23,491 nt of DNA, from positions 1 to 23,491 of the IMG/VR virus record IMGVR_UViG_3300020169_001688; one strand, written 5' to 3'. Under the pieces are notes generated by a model. That model was not told where the DNA came from, searched no databases, and saw nothing but the letters and a program-made list of their open reading frames with translations. The DNA is from a virus. This document shows, one piece after another, positions 16,842 through 23,466 of the stretch. Position 1 is the stretch's first letter. Every line of letters starts with the position of its first letter. The position numbers and the translations under genes were made by a program.

Positions 16842-17607
16842 AAGCCATTATTGTACTATAGGCCATATAGGCAGTGAAAGCGATCTACAACTCCATGAAA
16901 GGTACATACTATACAATCTCCCAGTACTAAAAGAGTACAAGGGTCATATAGTAGTAACTAACTATTCAGGAAATTTCCGAAAAGAAAATAATACTTTGTG
17001 GAAAAAGTACTTCCCAGATTGTATAATTTTAGATTTGGGAATGAATAGGGGCCATTCATTTGGGATAGCAGACCAGGAAAATGCTATAATTGATTATTGT
17101 CACGCTAAAGATATAAAATGGATATGTAAATCTTCTTATGATGTAGTATTCCAACCTACCATATTAGATATTGAAATTGATGATAGTGAATTTTATTATA
17201 TGAATGGTATTGGTTTTGGGGGAATGGAAAAATATAATTTTGATTTAGATAAAATAGCTAAAGAAGATTTTTATCCACAAACAAACTTTTATTTTATAGA
17301 TACGACTAAAGTAGATTATCTCTACGATAAAGAATATGTTGATGATACTTACAATTTTATTCAAAATTTAGAAAATTATAGTGGTAGAGTCTGGGAATAT
17401 ATTGAAGGATGGACTTGTGAAGATTTTCTAAAAGAATGTGTAATTAGAAATAATCTTTCAAAATATCATTTGGTTTCTAATAAAAGTTATCGTATATTAT
17501 TGGAAACAATAAAAAAACAACAAATACACGATTGTAGTCACAAAAACATCATGATAGAAGGAATATGTCATTTCCAACATCTTAACCAAAATATTTTAAT
17601 TATATGA
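16816..17607 (+). CDS. Unknown protein in glycan cluster, possibly GT-A-like
   Basis: This 263-residue protein is not confidently assigned. The first 60 residues show strands such as YCTIGHIG and HIVVTNY, and MNRGHSFGIADQENAI is followed by KDIKWICKSSYDVVF. This layout resembles the nucleotide-sugar-binding half of GT-A glycosyltransferases, in which an acidic pair follows a hydrophobic strand. A clear DxD is lacking (SYDVV is the closest candidate). FYYMNGIGFGGM and a late WTCEDFLKECV add no known motif. It starts 26 bases inside the upstream epimerase and overlaps the next gene by four bases. A role in the glycan pathway is inferred from context. Confidence 0.7.
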   Translation: MKLKNLINKSHYCTIGHIGSESDLQLHERYILYNLPVLKEYKGHIVVTNYSGNFRKENNTLWKKYFPDCIILDLGMNRGHSFGIADQENAIIDYCHAKDIKWICKSSYDVVFQPTILDIEIDDSEFYYMNGIGFGGMEKYNFDLDKIAKEDFYPQTNFYFIDTTKVDYLYDKEYVDDTYNFIQNLENYSGRVWEYIEGWTCEDFLKECVIRNNLSKYHLVSNKSYRILLETIKKQQIHDCSHKNIMIEGICHFQHLNQNILII

Positions 17608-18203
17608 TAGTAAATTTAGAACAACTAGTAAATGATCTTTACAGAACCCCATCGGATATTAATGAACATATCCCTACAATAATCAAATTATCTCAAGAAT
17701 GTGACCATATTACAGAAATGGGTGTAAGAGGAATTTTTTCAACTTGGGGGTGGTTAGCAGGTATGCCCAAAAAAGGTTTATATTGTTATGATCTTTTAAA
17801 TCCTGATAAATGGGGGGGAGATATTAATAATGTTTATGATACTGCTGAAGCATTAAATATTCCTTTTAAATTTACACAAGCTGATGTATTGGAAATTGAT
17901 ATTGAAGAAACAGATTTATTATTTATTGATACCTGGCATCGTTATGAACAATTAACAGAAGAACTAAAAACACACTCAGATAAAGTAAAAAAATATATCT
18001 GTTTTCATGATACTACAACTTATGCTCATCGAGGAGAAGCAATGTCTTCTGAAGGTGGTGAAAATTGGCATGGTAAGCCTTTATCAAAAGATAAAGGTTT
18101 ATGGGATGCTGTTACTGAATTTTTAGATAATAATAAAGATAGTTGGGAATTAGTTAAAAGATATGAAAATAATAATGGGTTTACAATTATAAAACGTAAA
18201 TGA
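17604..18203 (+). CDS. Class I SAM methyltransferase, CmcI-like
   Basis: This 199-residue methyltransferase resembles the CmcI/rhamnosyl O-methyltransferase group, which is often mislabelled cephalosporin hydroxylase. Motif I is degenerate (ITEMGVRG, 36-43), LYCYDLLNP is the second strand, DLLFIDTWH (104-112) holds the acidic metal-side residue D109, and FHDTTTYAHRGE (134-145) is the characteristic histidine/aspartate segment. It probably methylates a sugar hydroxyl using a divalent metal. The ATGA overlaps at both ends show coupling with the flanking glycan genes. The specificity is unknown. Confidence 0.8.
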   Translation: MIVNLEQLVNDLYRTPSDINEHIPTIIKLSQECDHITEMGVRGIFSTWGWLAGMPKKGLYCYDLLNPDKWGGDINNVYDTAEALNIPFKFTQADVLEIDIEETDLLFIDTWHRYEQLTEELKTHSDKVKKYICFHDTTTYAHRGEAMSSEGGENWHGKPLSKDKGLWDAVTEFLDNNKDSWELVKRYENNNGFTIIKRK

Positions 18204-18898
18204 AAGTAATATATAGAATATCAGACGCAGGCTATAATAAAATAAAACCAGACTATATCAATAATGAAAAATGTTTGGCAAATGCTATAAAAGTATTTAA
18301 AGATGCTGAGTGGTCTGTAATTGCAGACAATATATCAGAAGAGACTAATAGTATGATTCAACAATATATACCCCGCAGTTATATTTACTATGTTAATGAA
18401 GGTAATGGTGCCCGTACATTTAATATAGCTTTAGATGAAGCTATAATGAGTGATGATGATGATGAAATTATTTATTTTTTAGAGAATGATTATTTACATA
18501 AACTAGATTCACAAAAAATATTAGAAGAAGGATTTAAGTTAGGGGCATCATTTGTATCACTATATGACCACCCAGATAAATATTTACCGCCTAATAAAGG
18601 AGGAAATCCTTATTGTGAGGGTGGAGCTGAAGACACAAGAGTATATTTAACTGATAGTTGTCATTGGAAGATTACAAATAGTACAACAATGACATTTGCT
18701 GCTAAAGTATCTACTTTAAGGGTTAATGAAGATATTATACGCAAACATACTAATACTGCTCACCCTAATGACTTTGGTATGTTTTTAGAATTAAGAGAAA
18801 AAAATCAACTATTAATAACTTCAATCCCGGGTTATTCAACTCATGGTGAAACACAGTGGTTATCACCATTAAATGATTGGAAAAAAACATCAATTTAG
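18200..18898 (+). CDS. Putative glycosyltransferase, GT-A fold
   Basis: This 232-residue protein begins KVIYRISDAGYNK, then has CLANAIKVF and later IIYFLENDYLHK, where E95-N-D97 occupies the place of a DxD motif after a hydrophobic strand. The C-terminal part (STHGETQWLSPLNDW) is compact and lacks membrane segments. This order fits a small GT-A glycosyltransferase of a kind seen in marine phage sugar clusters, but the family is not identified precisely. It overlaps the CmcI-like gene by four bases (ATGA) and precedes a clear GT2 gene by eight bases. Confidence 0.7.
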   Translation: MKVIYRISDAGYNKIKPDYINNEKCLANAIKVFKDAEWSVIADNISEETNSMIQQYIPRSYIYYVNEGNGARTFNIALDEAIMSDDDDEIIYFLENDYLHKLDSQKILEEGFKLGASFVSLYDHPDKYLPPNKGGNPYCEGGAEDTRVYLTDSCHWKITNSTTMTFAAKVSTLRVNEDIIRKHTNTAHPNDFGMFLELREKNQLLITSIPGYSTHGETQWLSPLNDWKKTSI

Positions 18899-18906
18899 AA
18901 TAAAAT

Positions 18907-19701
18907 ATGATCAGCATAATAATACCAACTTACAGGAATCCTGCTTACTTAGATCTATGTCTATTTTCAGCAATCGATCAACAAGGTTTTGATAATGAAA
19001 TAATTGTTGTTGTAGATGGTTTTATTGAAGAAAGTCAAGAAGTACTAGACAAATACAAAGATAATATTAAAGTATTGGATTTGGGTGAAAACCAAGGAAT
19101 GCAACAGGCCCTTAATTTAGGGGTTATGAATGCTACCAATGAACTTATTTTAATAGTAAATGATGATAATGTTTTTTGTAAAGATTATGATTTAGCTGTA
19201 TTAACTATATCTGATAAAGAAAAAACAGTATTGACTTTAAACCAAATTGAACCTATAGGACCCGGTATATTTCATTTCCCAATTAATAACTTTGGAAGAA
19301 ACCCCAGTGAATTTGAATATGATGAATTTATTAAGTATGAAAATGTAATTAAAAAAGATGAATTAACTCTTGATGGGGGTATTTTTCCATTCGCGATGCA
19401 TAAAAAATATTATATGGCAGCTGGAGGATTTGATACAATGTATCAATCCCCATTTATATGTGATTGGGATTTCTTTCTAAAATTAGATTTGATGGGTTTA
19501 GGATTTGTTAGAACTCATAATGCTCATTTATATCATTTTGGAAGTACAGCGACTAAAAATGGTAAAGAAAGTGAAAAATTTAGAGCAACAGAAAACCCAG
19601 CTGCTGAAATGTTTAAATATAAATGGGGAATGGTTCCTAACCTATATGAAAACAATTCTCACCGTCCTAAAGGTGTTCGTATTAAAGGAATTATATTTTA
19701 A
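18907..19701 (+). CDS. Glycosyltransferase family 2 (GT-A fold)
   Basis: This is a clear GT2 enzyme of 264 residues. It starts MISIIIPTYRNPAYLDLCL, the canonical first strand and helix, and IIVVVDG follows. The DxD-type motif is D86-D87-N88 in ILIVNDDNVF. MAAGGFDTMYQSPFICDWDFFLKL matches the GGFDE-x-(ED)-W-D acceptor/base segment of GT2, with the acidic residue in CDWD. It is the last gene of the continuous glycan cluster; 26 bases with no obvious promoter follow. The donor and acceptor are unknown. Confidence 0.92.
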   Translation: MISIIIPTYRNPAYLDLCLFSAIDQQGFDNEIIVVVDGFIEESQEVLDKYKDNIKVLDLGENQGMQQALNLGVMNATNELILIVNDDNVFCKDYDLAVLTISDKEKTVLTLNQIEPIGPGIFHFPINNFGRNPSEFEYDEFIKYENVIKKDELTLDGGIFPFAMHKKYYMAAGGFDTMYQSPFICDWDFFLKLDLMGLGFVRTHNAHLYHFGSTATKNGKESEKFRATENPAAEMFKYKWGMVPNLYENNSHRPKGVRIKGIIF

Positions 19702-19727
19702 ATATTTATAATCGAACCTATAAAACC

Positions 19728-20072
19728 ATGCTAAAGATGAAAGAAAAAGATAAAATGGATAAAGTAGTTAAAAGAGAGGTTGTAAATATAGAATTAGATT
19801 GGGATAATGAACAGGATTTAATTGAGTTGGGGGATAACGAAGTATTTGTTGATTTTATACTAGAAGAAAGTTTAAAAGCAATAGTTGATGCTTTAAAAAA
19901 TAATAAAGAGAAGGCAGAATTATTTAATGTGTTTAATATGTCTGTTATTATAGAATTAAAAAAACCCCAATTTAAAACAGTTTTGGAAAAAGTCAACCGT
20001 ATGCTTATTAAAAATGAAGAATATGAAAGATGTAATGAGTTGAAAAAATTAATAAAAAAACATAACTTATGA
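19728..20072 (+). CDS. Hypothetical acidic/helical protein, 114 aa, UVR-like C-terminus
   Basis: I do not recognise this protein. It has 114 residues: a charged start with three candidate ATGs (19728, 19737, 19755), an acidic middle (LDWDNEQDLIELGDNEVFVDF) and a helical C-terminus. The last 30 residues (LIKNEEYERCNELKKLIKK) resemble the UVR motif by which UvrB and UvrC bind each other, but the motif is short and may be chance. There are no membrane segments. It ends with an ATGA overlap onto the next small gene. Confidence 0.65.
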   Translation: MLKMKEKDKMDKVVKREVVNIELDWDNEQDLIELGDNEVFVDFILEESLKAIVDALKNNKEKAELFNVFNMSVIIELKKPQFKTVLEKVNRMLIKNEEYERCNELKKLIKKHNL

Positions 20073-20227
20073 AAAAATACAAATATTACTCTTTAAACGA
20101 TAAAACTAAAGAAAAAATAGGAAGTTGTTGGGCTGAAGATATAAATGAAGCATTTTTAATAGCTAGTAGAATGAAAAAATTACCTTTAGACCAATTCAAA
20201 AAATTATTCACAGTCGAATTAATATAA
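20069..20227 (+). CDS. Small hypothetical protein, 52 aa
   Basis: A short gene begins with ATGA over the upstream stop. The 52-residue product starts MKKYKYYSLNDKTKEKIG, then CWAEDINEAFLIASRMKKL, and ends LPLDQFKKLFTVELI. The aspartate/alanine/phenylalanine helix and the closing FxVE strand look like a small compact domain. The next gene's ATG follows after one base. It is too short for many gene callers, but the coupled arrangement and ordinary codon use support coding. Function unknown. Confidence 0.6.
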   Translation: MKKYKYYSLNDKTKEKIGSCWAEDINEAFLIASRMKKLPLDQFKKLFTVELI

Positions 20228-20228
20228 T

Positions 20229-20618
20229 ATGAATACAGGGAATGATGGATTAAAAAAACTATTTAAAATAGTTCTGGGTACAGAAGTTAATATTAAAGAT
20301 AATATTGATGTAACTGAAGAATTAGTATTTATAGGATTAATTACAAGGTTAGAAGAATCCGAAAAAATGGAACATACCGTGTTTCAAACTAGCGGTATAG
20401 ATTTAAGTAAAGTAACAGATGGGTTATGGTTTGTTATAGAAAATCAAATGAGAATGTTATATGGTCCTGAAGCATCAGAATTGATTCAATGGTACATATA
20501 TGACAGATTTAACCCTGATGGTAGTATAGTACCTTTAGAAGGTCCCCATGAAAAATTATTTATACTTAAGGAGCCAAAAGATTTATGGTCTTACATAAGA
20601 TACAAATCCATAAAATAA
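20229..20618 (+). CDS. Hypothetical protein, 129 aa
   Basis: I do not recognise this protein. It has 129 soluble, acidic residues. The N-terminal part (DGLKKLFKIVLG) and IDVTEELVFIGLITRLEESEKM look helical; the second half has WFVIENQMRMLYGPEASELIQWYIYDRF and a final IRYKSIK. Tryptophan and tyrosine are frequent in that half. It is the last gene before the promoter motif at 20620 and so ends a transcription unit. No function is proposed. Confidence 0.72.
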   Translation: MNTGNDGLKKLFKIVLGTEVNIKDNIDVTEELVFIGLITRLEESEKMEHTVFQTSGIDLSKVTDGLWFVIENQMRMLYGPEASELIQWYIYDRFNPDGSIVPLEGPHEKLFILKEPKDLWSYIRYKSIK

Positions 20619-20619
20619 T

Positions 20620-20651
20620 TTGGATATCTAACATCCTTTTCGTATATTTAC
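20620..20651 (+). promoter_or_regulatory. Promoter motif upstream of the DksA-type zinc-finger gene
   Basis: TTGG at 20620 is followed after exactly 20 bp by TATATTTA at 20643-20650, then C. TTTTCG directly precedes the box, and the stretch aligns base for base in length with the copy at 9020. Transcription would begin near 20657, giving a 39-base AT-rich leader before the ATG at 20696. It is the only promoter motif seen downstream of the glycan cluster. Confidence 0.7.
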
Positions 20652-20695
20652 ACGTAAATAGTTTATAATTATAGTGTAAATTAAATATAACTTTA

Positions 20696-20947
20696 ATGAA
20701 ATTAAAAATGATATCATGCATCGCATGTAAAGAACCTATGCCTGAATTAAGGTTAACTAAATATGGGTATAAATCATGCGTAGAATGCTCGACTGTAGGC
20801 GCATATAAGGCAGTAAGCATGCAACACGGCAAAGGTGACCACACATGGAATGATATCCAAATTATGACACCTGAACAAATGGAAAGGTATAGTAAAGTTG
20901 AAAAACAAAAAGCAAAATTAGATTCATATAATAATTTAGATGCCTAA
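20696..20947 (+). CDS. DksA/TraR-type zinc-finger protein, 83 aa
   Basis: The protein has a four-cysteine zinc finger, C8-x2-C11 and C28-x2-C31, with EPMPELRL between and CVEC at the end. This matches the DksA/TraR zinc finger, which has CxxCGxxIPxxRL and CxxC. DksA-type proteins bind RNA polymerase through its secondary channel, but the long coiled-coil of DksA is absent here, so a regulatory role is only an inference. An alternative start is the ATG at 20708. The tail is charged and helical. It overlaps the next gene by eight bases and has its own promoter. Confidence 0.72.
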   Translation: MKLKMISCIACKEPMPELRLTKYGYKSCVECSTVGAYKAVSMQHGKGDHTWNDIQIMTPEQMERYSKVEKQKAKLDSYNNLDA

Positions 20948-21566
20948 AGCAAGACCACTTACTAAAGAACTTATTCTAGCTGCAATGGCTAAGACAAAAT
21001 CAAACATGGCAGCTGCTAGATATTTGAATTGTTCTTACCAGCATTATAAAAAATGGGCTAAGTTCTATGAAAGTGAAACTCATGATAGTTTATTTGAACA
21101 ACATAAAAACCAATCAGGTAAAGGCATACCTAAATTTTTAAGAATTGGTGGGAAAGAACCGGCATTGTTAGATATCATTGAAGGGAGAGCAAACGCATCA
21201 TCTTTCACTCCAGCTAAGATTAAATATAGACTTATTACTGAGGGGTATTTGGAAGAAAAATGTGCTAATTGTGGTTTTGAAGAACGTAGGGTATTAGATT
21301 ATAAAATGCCTTTATTATTACATTTTAAAGATAATAATAAAAAAAATTATAAGTTAGATAATATAGAATTGTTATGTTACAATCATTACTTTTTAACAGT
21401 GGGTGATATTTTTAGTGATAAACAGGTAGAAGGTATTGAAGATCATAAACCAGTAAATCAAGGGAAGGTGGAATGGGAAGTTGATGATTATCATCTTCAA
21501 CGTTTAAAAGAATTAGGGTTAGACCCAAATGATGAGGATGAATATGATATAATTTCAAGAATATAA
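20940..21566 (+). CDS. HNH-endonuclease-like zinc protein with N-terminal helix-turn-helix
   Basis: This 208-residue protein has an N-terminal segment (KSNMAAARYLNCSYQHYKKWA, about 20-40) that looks like a helix-turn-helix. The centre has C108-x2-C111, LLLHF with H128, LDNIELLC with C146, and NH at 148-149. This is the cysteine/histidine layout of phage HNH or zinc-bound HNH-like domains. The closing part is acidic. Such proteins may be homing-type endonucleases or DNA-binding proteins; the expected catalytic histidine pattern is incomplete, so nuclease activity is uncertain. It overlaps the zinc-finger gene by eight bases and the next small gene by one (TAATG). Confidence 0.7.
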   Translation: MPKARPLTKELILAAMAKTKSNMAAARYLNCSYQHYKKWAKFYESETHDSLFEQHKNQSGKGIPKFLRIGGKEPALLDIIEGRANASSFTPAKIKYRLITEGYLEEKCANCGFEERRVLDYKMPLLLHFKDNNKKNYKLDNIELLCYNHYFLTVGDIFSDKQVEGIEDHKPVNQGKVEWEVDDYHLQRLKELGLDPNDEDEYDIISRI

Positions 21567-21742
21567 TGGCTAAAAAAACAAGAAATATTAAAAGGTCAAA
21601 ACATGACAAACTTGTTAATGACTATGATAAACAAAAAGAAAAACATCTAGAACGTTTAGCAAATAAAATGTTAAAAGATGAAGATAAAAAGGAGAGATTA
21701 AGAAGTAAAACAATTAAAGGAGATTTTTTAAACAAATTTTAA
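21566..21742 (+). CDS. Small lysine-rich protein, 58 aa
   Basis: This short gene begins at the TAATG junction with the HNH-like gene. The 58-residue product is very rich in lysine, arginine and glutamate (KKTRNIKRSKHDK, then QKEKHLERLANKM) and probably forms one long helix, ending IKGDFLNKF. No known motif is seen. It lies four bases ahead of the glucosaminidase gene. Charge and length would suit a nucleic-acid- or protein-binding accessory, but that is only a guess. Confidence 0.58.
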   Translation: MAKKTRNIKRSKHDKLVNDYDKQKEKHLERLANKMLKDEDKKERLRSKTIKGDFLNKF

Positions 21743-21745
21743 GTT

Positions 21746-22306
21746 ATGAAACTATTTAAGTACAATGAAAGCCAATTGAAGTATGAACCTTTTAGTTCAA
21801 CATCAATATTTTTAAAATTAGCAATAATATTTTTTAGTGCCTTCCTATTTTTAGGATTAGCTAATTCCCCTGTAGTAGAATATGTAATTGAAACTGAAGA
21901 TATACTTTTAGTAGAGACAACAGATGAATTTAGTGAGGACAAATTAATAGAAAATATTCAAAAATTAAATTTCAAATTTCCTCATATTGTGTTAGCTCAG
22001 TCAATTCTAGAAACAGGACACTATGATTCAAAAATATTTAAAGAGAATCATAATTTATTTGGTATGAAAGAAGCACGAGTTAGACTTAATTTAGCTAAAG
22101 GTACTCAATTTGGTCATGCTTATTATGAAAGTTGGGAAGAGTCACTTACAGATTATGCTTTATGGTATTCAACATATGCTTATAAATGTAAAACAGAAAA
22201 ACAATTATATAAATTATTAGATAAGCAATATGCTGAAGCCGCGGCATATGTATCAATGTTACAAGAAATAGTATTGATTAATAACTTAAAAGAAAAATTC
22301 GAATAA
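21746..22306 (+). CDS. Membrane-anchored glucosaminidase (Bax/FlgJ-like peptidoglycan hydrolase)
   Basis: This cell-wall hydrolase of the glucosaminidase family cleaves the glycan strands of peptidoglycan. It has 186 residues. A basic N-terminus precedes one membrane segment at about 19-40 (FLKLAIIFFSAFLFLGLA), and the enzyme domain follows at about 75-160. The catalytic glutamate is E89 in LAQSILETGHY; NHNLFGMK (101-108) and the YESWEESLTDYALWY segment are family features. The membrane segment could act as a signal-anchor delivering the domain to the periplasm, as in some phage lysins. It may serve lysis or a late infection step; no holin gene was recognised nearby. Confidence 0.88.
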   Translation: MKLFKYNESQLKYEPFSSTSIFLKLAIIFFSAFLFLGLANSPVVEYVIETEDILLVETTDEFSEDKLIENIQKLNFKFPHIVLAQSILETGHYDSKIFKENHNLFGMKEARVRLNLAKGTQFGHAYYESWEESLTDYALWYSTYAYKCKTEKQLYKLLDKQYAEAAAYVSMLQEIVLINNLKEKFE

Positions 22307-22307
22307 A

Positions 22308-22445
22308 ATGGCTAAAATGGTATCATTCACCCACAGGGGGAGTGCAAAGAAAAAGCGTCCAGGTGTTCACGCTAAAACAAAAACATCAAAATCAAAAAAT
22401 AGTGTTAATTATAGAAAGGCCTATAGAGGGCAAGGTAAAATTTAA
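22308..22445 (+). CDS. Small basic protein, 45 aa
   Basis: The ATG at 22308 follows the glucosaminidase stop by one base. The 45-residue product is strongly basic: THRGSAKKKRPGVHAKTKT, then SKNSVNYRKAYRGQGKI. Serine, threonine and glycine fill the gaps, so it is probably unfolded alone and may bind DNA or RNA. I recall similar KKxRPGVHAKTKTSxxK proteins in marine T4-like phages, but cannot confirm this here. An in-frame ATG three codons in is possible. It is too short for standard callers but has no stop-rich character. Confidence 0.6.
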   Translation: MAKMVSFTHRGSAKKKRPGVHAKTKTSKSKNSVNYRKAYRGQGKI

Positions 22446-22460
22446 AAATGTAGAAAGATT

Positions 22461-22583
22461 ATGTCAAAGAATTCAATGAAACAAACAGTAGACCAGAGTA
22501 TGTTGTGGAGAAACTGGATGATTAATAAAGGAAGTCTGAAAATTGTAAAAAAATCTAAACCACTATATACTGTAAACAGATAA
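22461..22583 (+). CDS. Small hypothetical protein, 40 aa
   Basis: A 40-residue reading frame runs MSKNSMKQTVDQSMLWRNWM, then INKGSLKIVKKSKPLY and TVNR. Tryptophan and methionine repeats, with a lysine-rich end, suggest a short helical peptide. Its stop is directly followed by the next ATG (TAAATG). There is no independent evidence such as a strong start signal, so it could be a chance frame, but it fits the close packing of this region. Confidence 0.45.
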   Translation: MSKNSMKQTVDQSMLWRNWMINKGSLKIVKKSKPLYTVNR

Positions 22584-22763
22584 ATGTTAAAAACACCAAC
22601 CAACCATTTTGAACACTTTGATGATGAAATATTATTGGAAATGGCAATGTTTTATCCAATACAGTTAAGAAAAATGTGTGTATTAATTAGTTTAGACCAA
22701 CAATTGGAAAAGGAAAGTTATGAAAAAGTTAAAAGTAGTAGTAGTAGGGGAAACTTGTGTTGA
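22584..22763 (+). CDS. Small hypothetical protein, 59 aa, overlapping the kinase gene
   Basis: The ATG at 22584 follows the previous stop directly. The 59-residue product (MLKTPTNHFEHFDDEILLEM, then MFYPIQLRKMCVLISLDQQLEKES) looks like a small helical protein, and its last 14 residues are read from the start of the kinase gene in another frame, with a serine run there. The overlap of 44 bases is longer than others here, so the natural end or coding status is less certain. Function unknown. Confidence 0.45.
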   Translation: MLKTPTNHFEHFDDEILLEMAMFYPIQLRKMCVLISLDQQLEKESYEKVKSSSSRGNLC

Positions 22764-23466
22764 TAAATTTATCTATTGTAAAATTAATAGATTATCTCCT
22801 GAAGCACCTGTACCAGTTTTAATACCAACCCACACTGAAGTAAACCCAGGCATGTCAGGAAATACTTGTGCTAATATTAAGGCATTAGATCCAAGCTCAC
22901 AAGTTATACATTTTTCAAACTTAAAACAAATAACTAAAACTAGGTATGTTGAAGGGAAAACAAACCATATGTTTTTAAGAGTTGATGAAGGTGATAGTAA
23001 AATTGAATCTTTTAAGTGGAGTAATGACTATAAACATTTTATTAAAGAAGCTGATGTTGTTATCGTAAGTGATTATGATAAGGGATATTTAACAGATTTA
23101 GATTTAATAAAAATTGCTACACATTCAAGACTATCTATCCTAGACAGCAAACGTAAACTTACAGATAAAGTTATAAATTCTTTTAATTTTGTTAAACTAA
23201 ATGAAGAAGAATGGGAAAACAATTATGGATTAGATGATAAAAATATTATTGTAACTTTAGGTGCTAAGGGTTCAATGTATATGGGAGAAATATTCCCATC
23301 TAATAACCCACAAGAAACAATTGATGTTAGTGGTGCTGGTGACACATTTACAGCTGCATTTGCTTTATCATATGTAACAGCCCCATCTGTTCCTAATGCT
23401 ATTAAATATGCTAATACAGTGGCGTCTAAAGTCGTTAGTAAACGAGGAGTAAAGACTCCCGCATAA
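22720..23466 (+). CDS. PfkB-family sugar kinase similar to the HldE/RfaE heptose-7-phosphate kinase domain, short form
   Basis: This sugar kinase most resembles the kinase half of HldE, which makes heptose 1,7-bisphosphate for ADP-heptose. Evidence: VVVGETCVDKF (7-17), RLSPEAPVPVL (24-34, the HldE RISPEAPVPV signature) and GAGDT (205-209) with the catalytic D208. VIVSDYDKGYL (114-124) matches LVLSDYAKGAL. The length of 248 residues against about 315 reflects a shortened region after the SPEAPVPV and GMSGN segments (about residues 55-75), where HldE has a lid and sugar-binding stretch. This gene, unlike most here, has an AAGGA-like sequence just upstream. Activity on heptose is plausible but unproven. 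Confidence 0.85.
   Translation: MKKLKVVVVGETCVDKFIYCKINRLSPEAPVPVLIPTHTEVNPGMSGNTCANIKALDPSSQVIHFSNLKQITKTRYVEGKTNHMFLRVDEGDSKIESFKWSNDYKHFIKEADVVIVSDYDKGYLTDLDLIKIATHSRLSILDSKRKLTDKVINSFNFVKLNEEEWENNYGLDDKNIIVTLGAKGSMYMGEIFPSNNPQETIDVSGAGDTFTAAFALSYVTAPSVPNAIKYANTVASKVVSKRGVKTPA

Noticed and set aside
19505-19711. 68-codon plus-strand frame within the last GT2 gene
   Set aside because: Out of frame with a clearly coding GT2 sequence and ends only ten bases after it; no independent support.
19718-19996. 92-codon minus-strand frame, serine/leucine-rich
   Set aside because: Complement of the lysine/glutamate-rich 114 aa gene; composition is the expected antisense artefact.
20566-20844. 92-codon minus-strand frame crossing the promoter at 20620
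   Set aside because: It spans a likely plus-strand promoter and the DksA-like finger; no start signal or motif.
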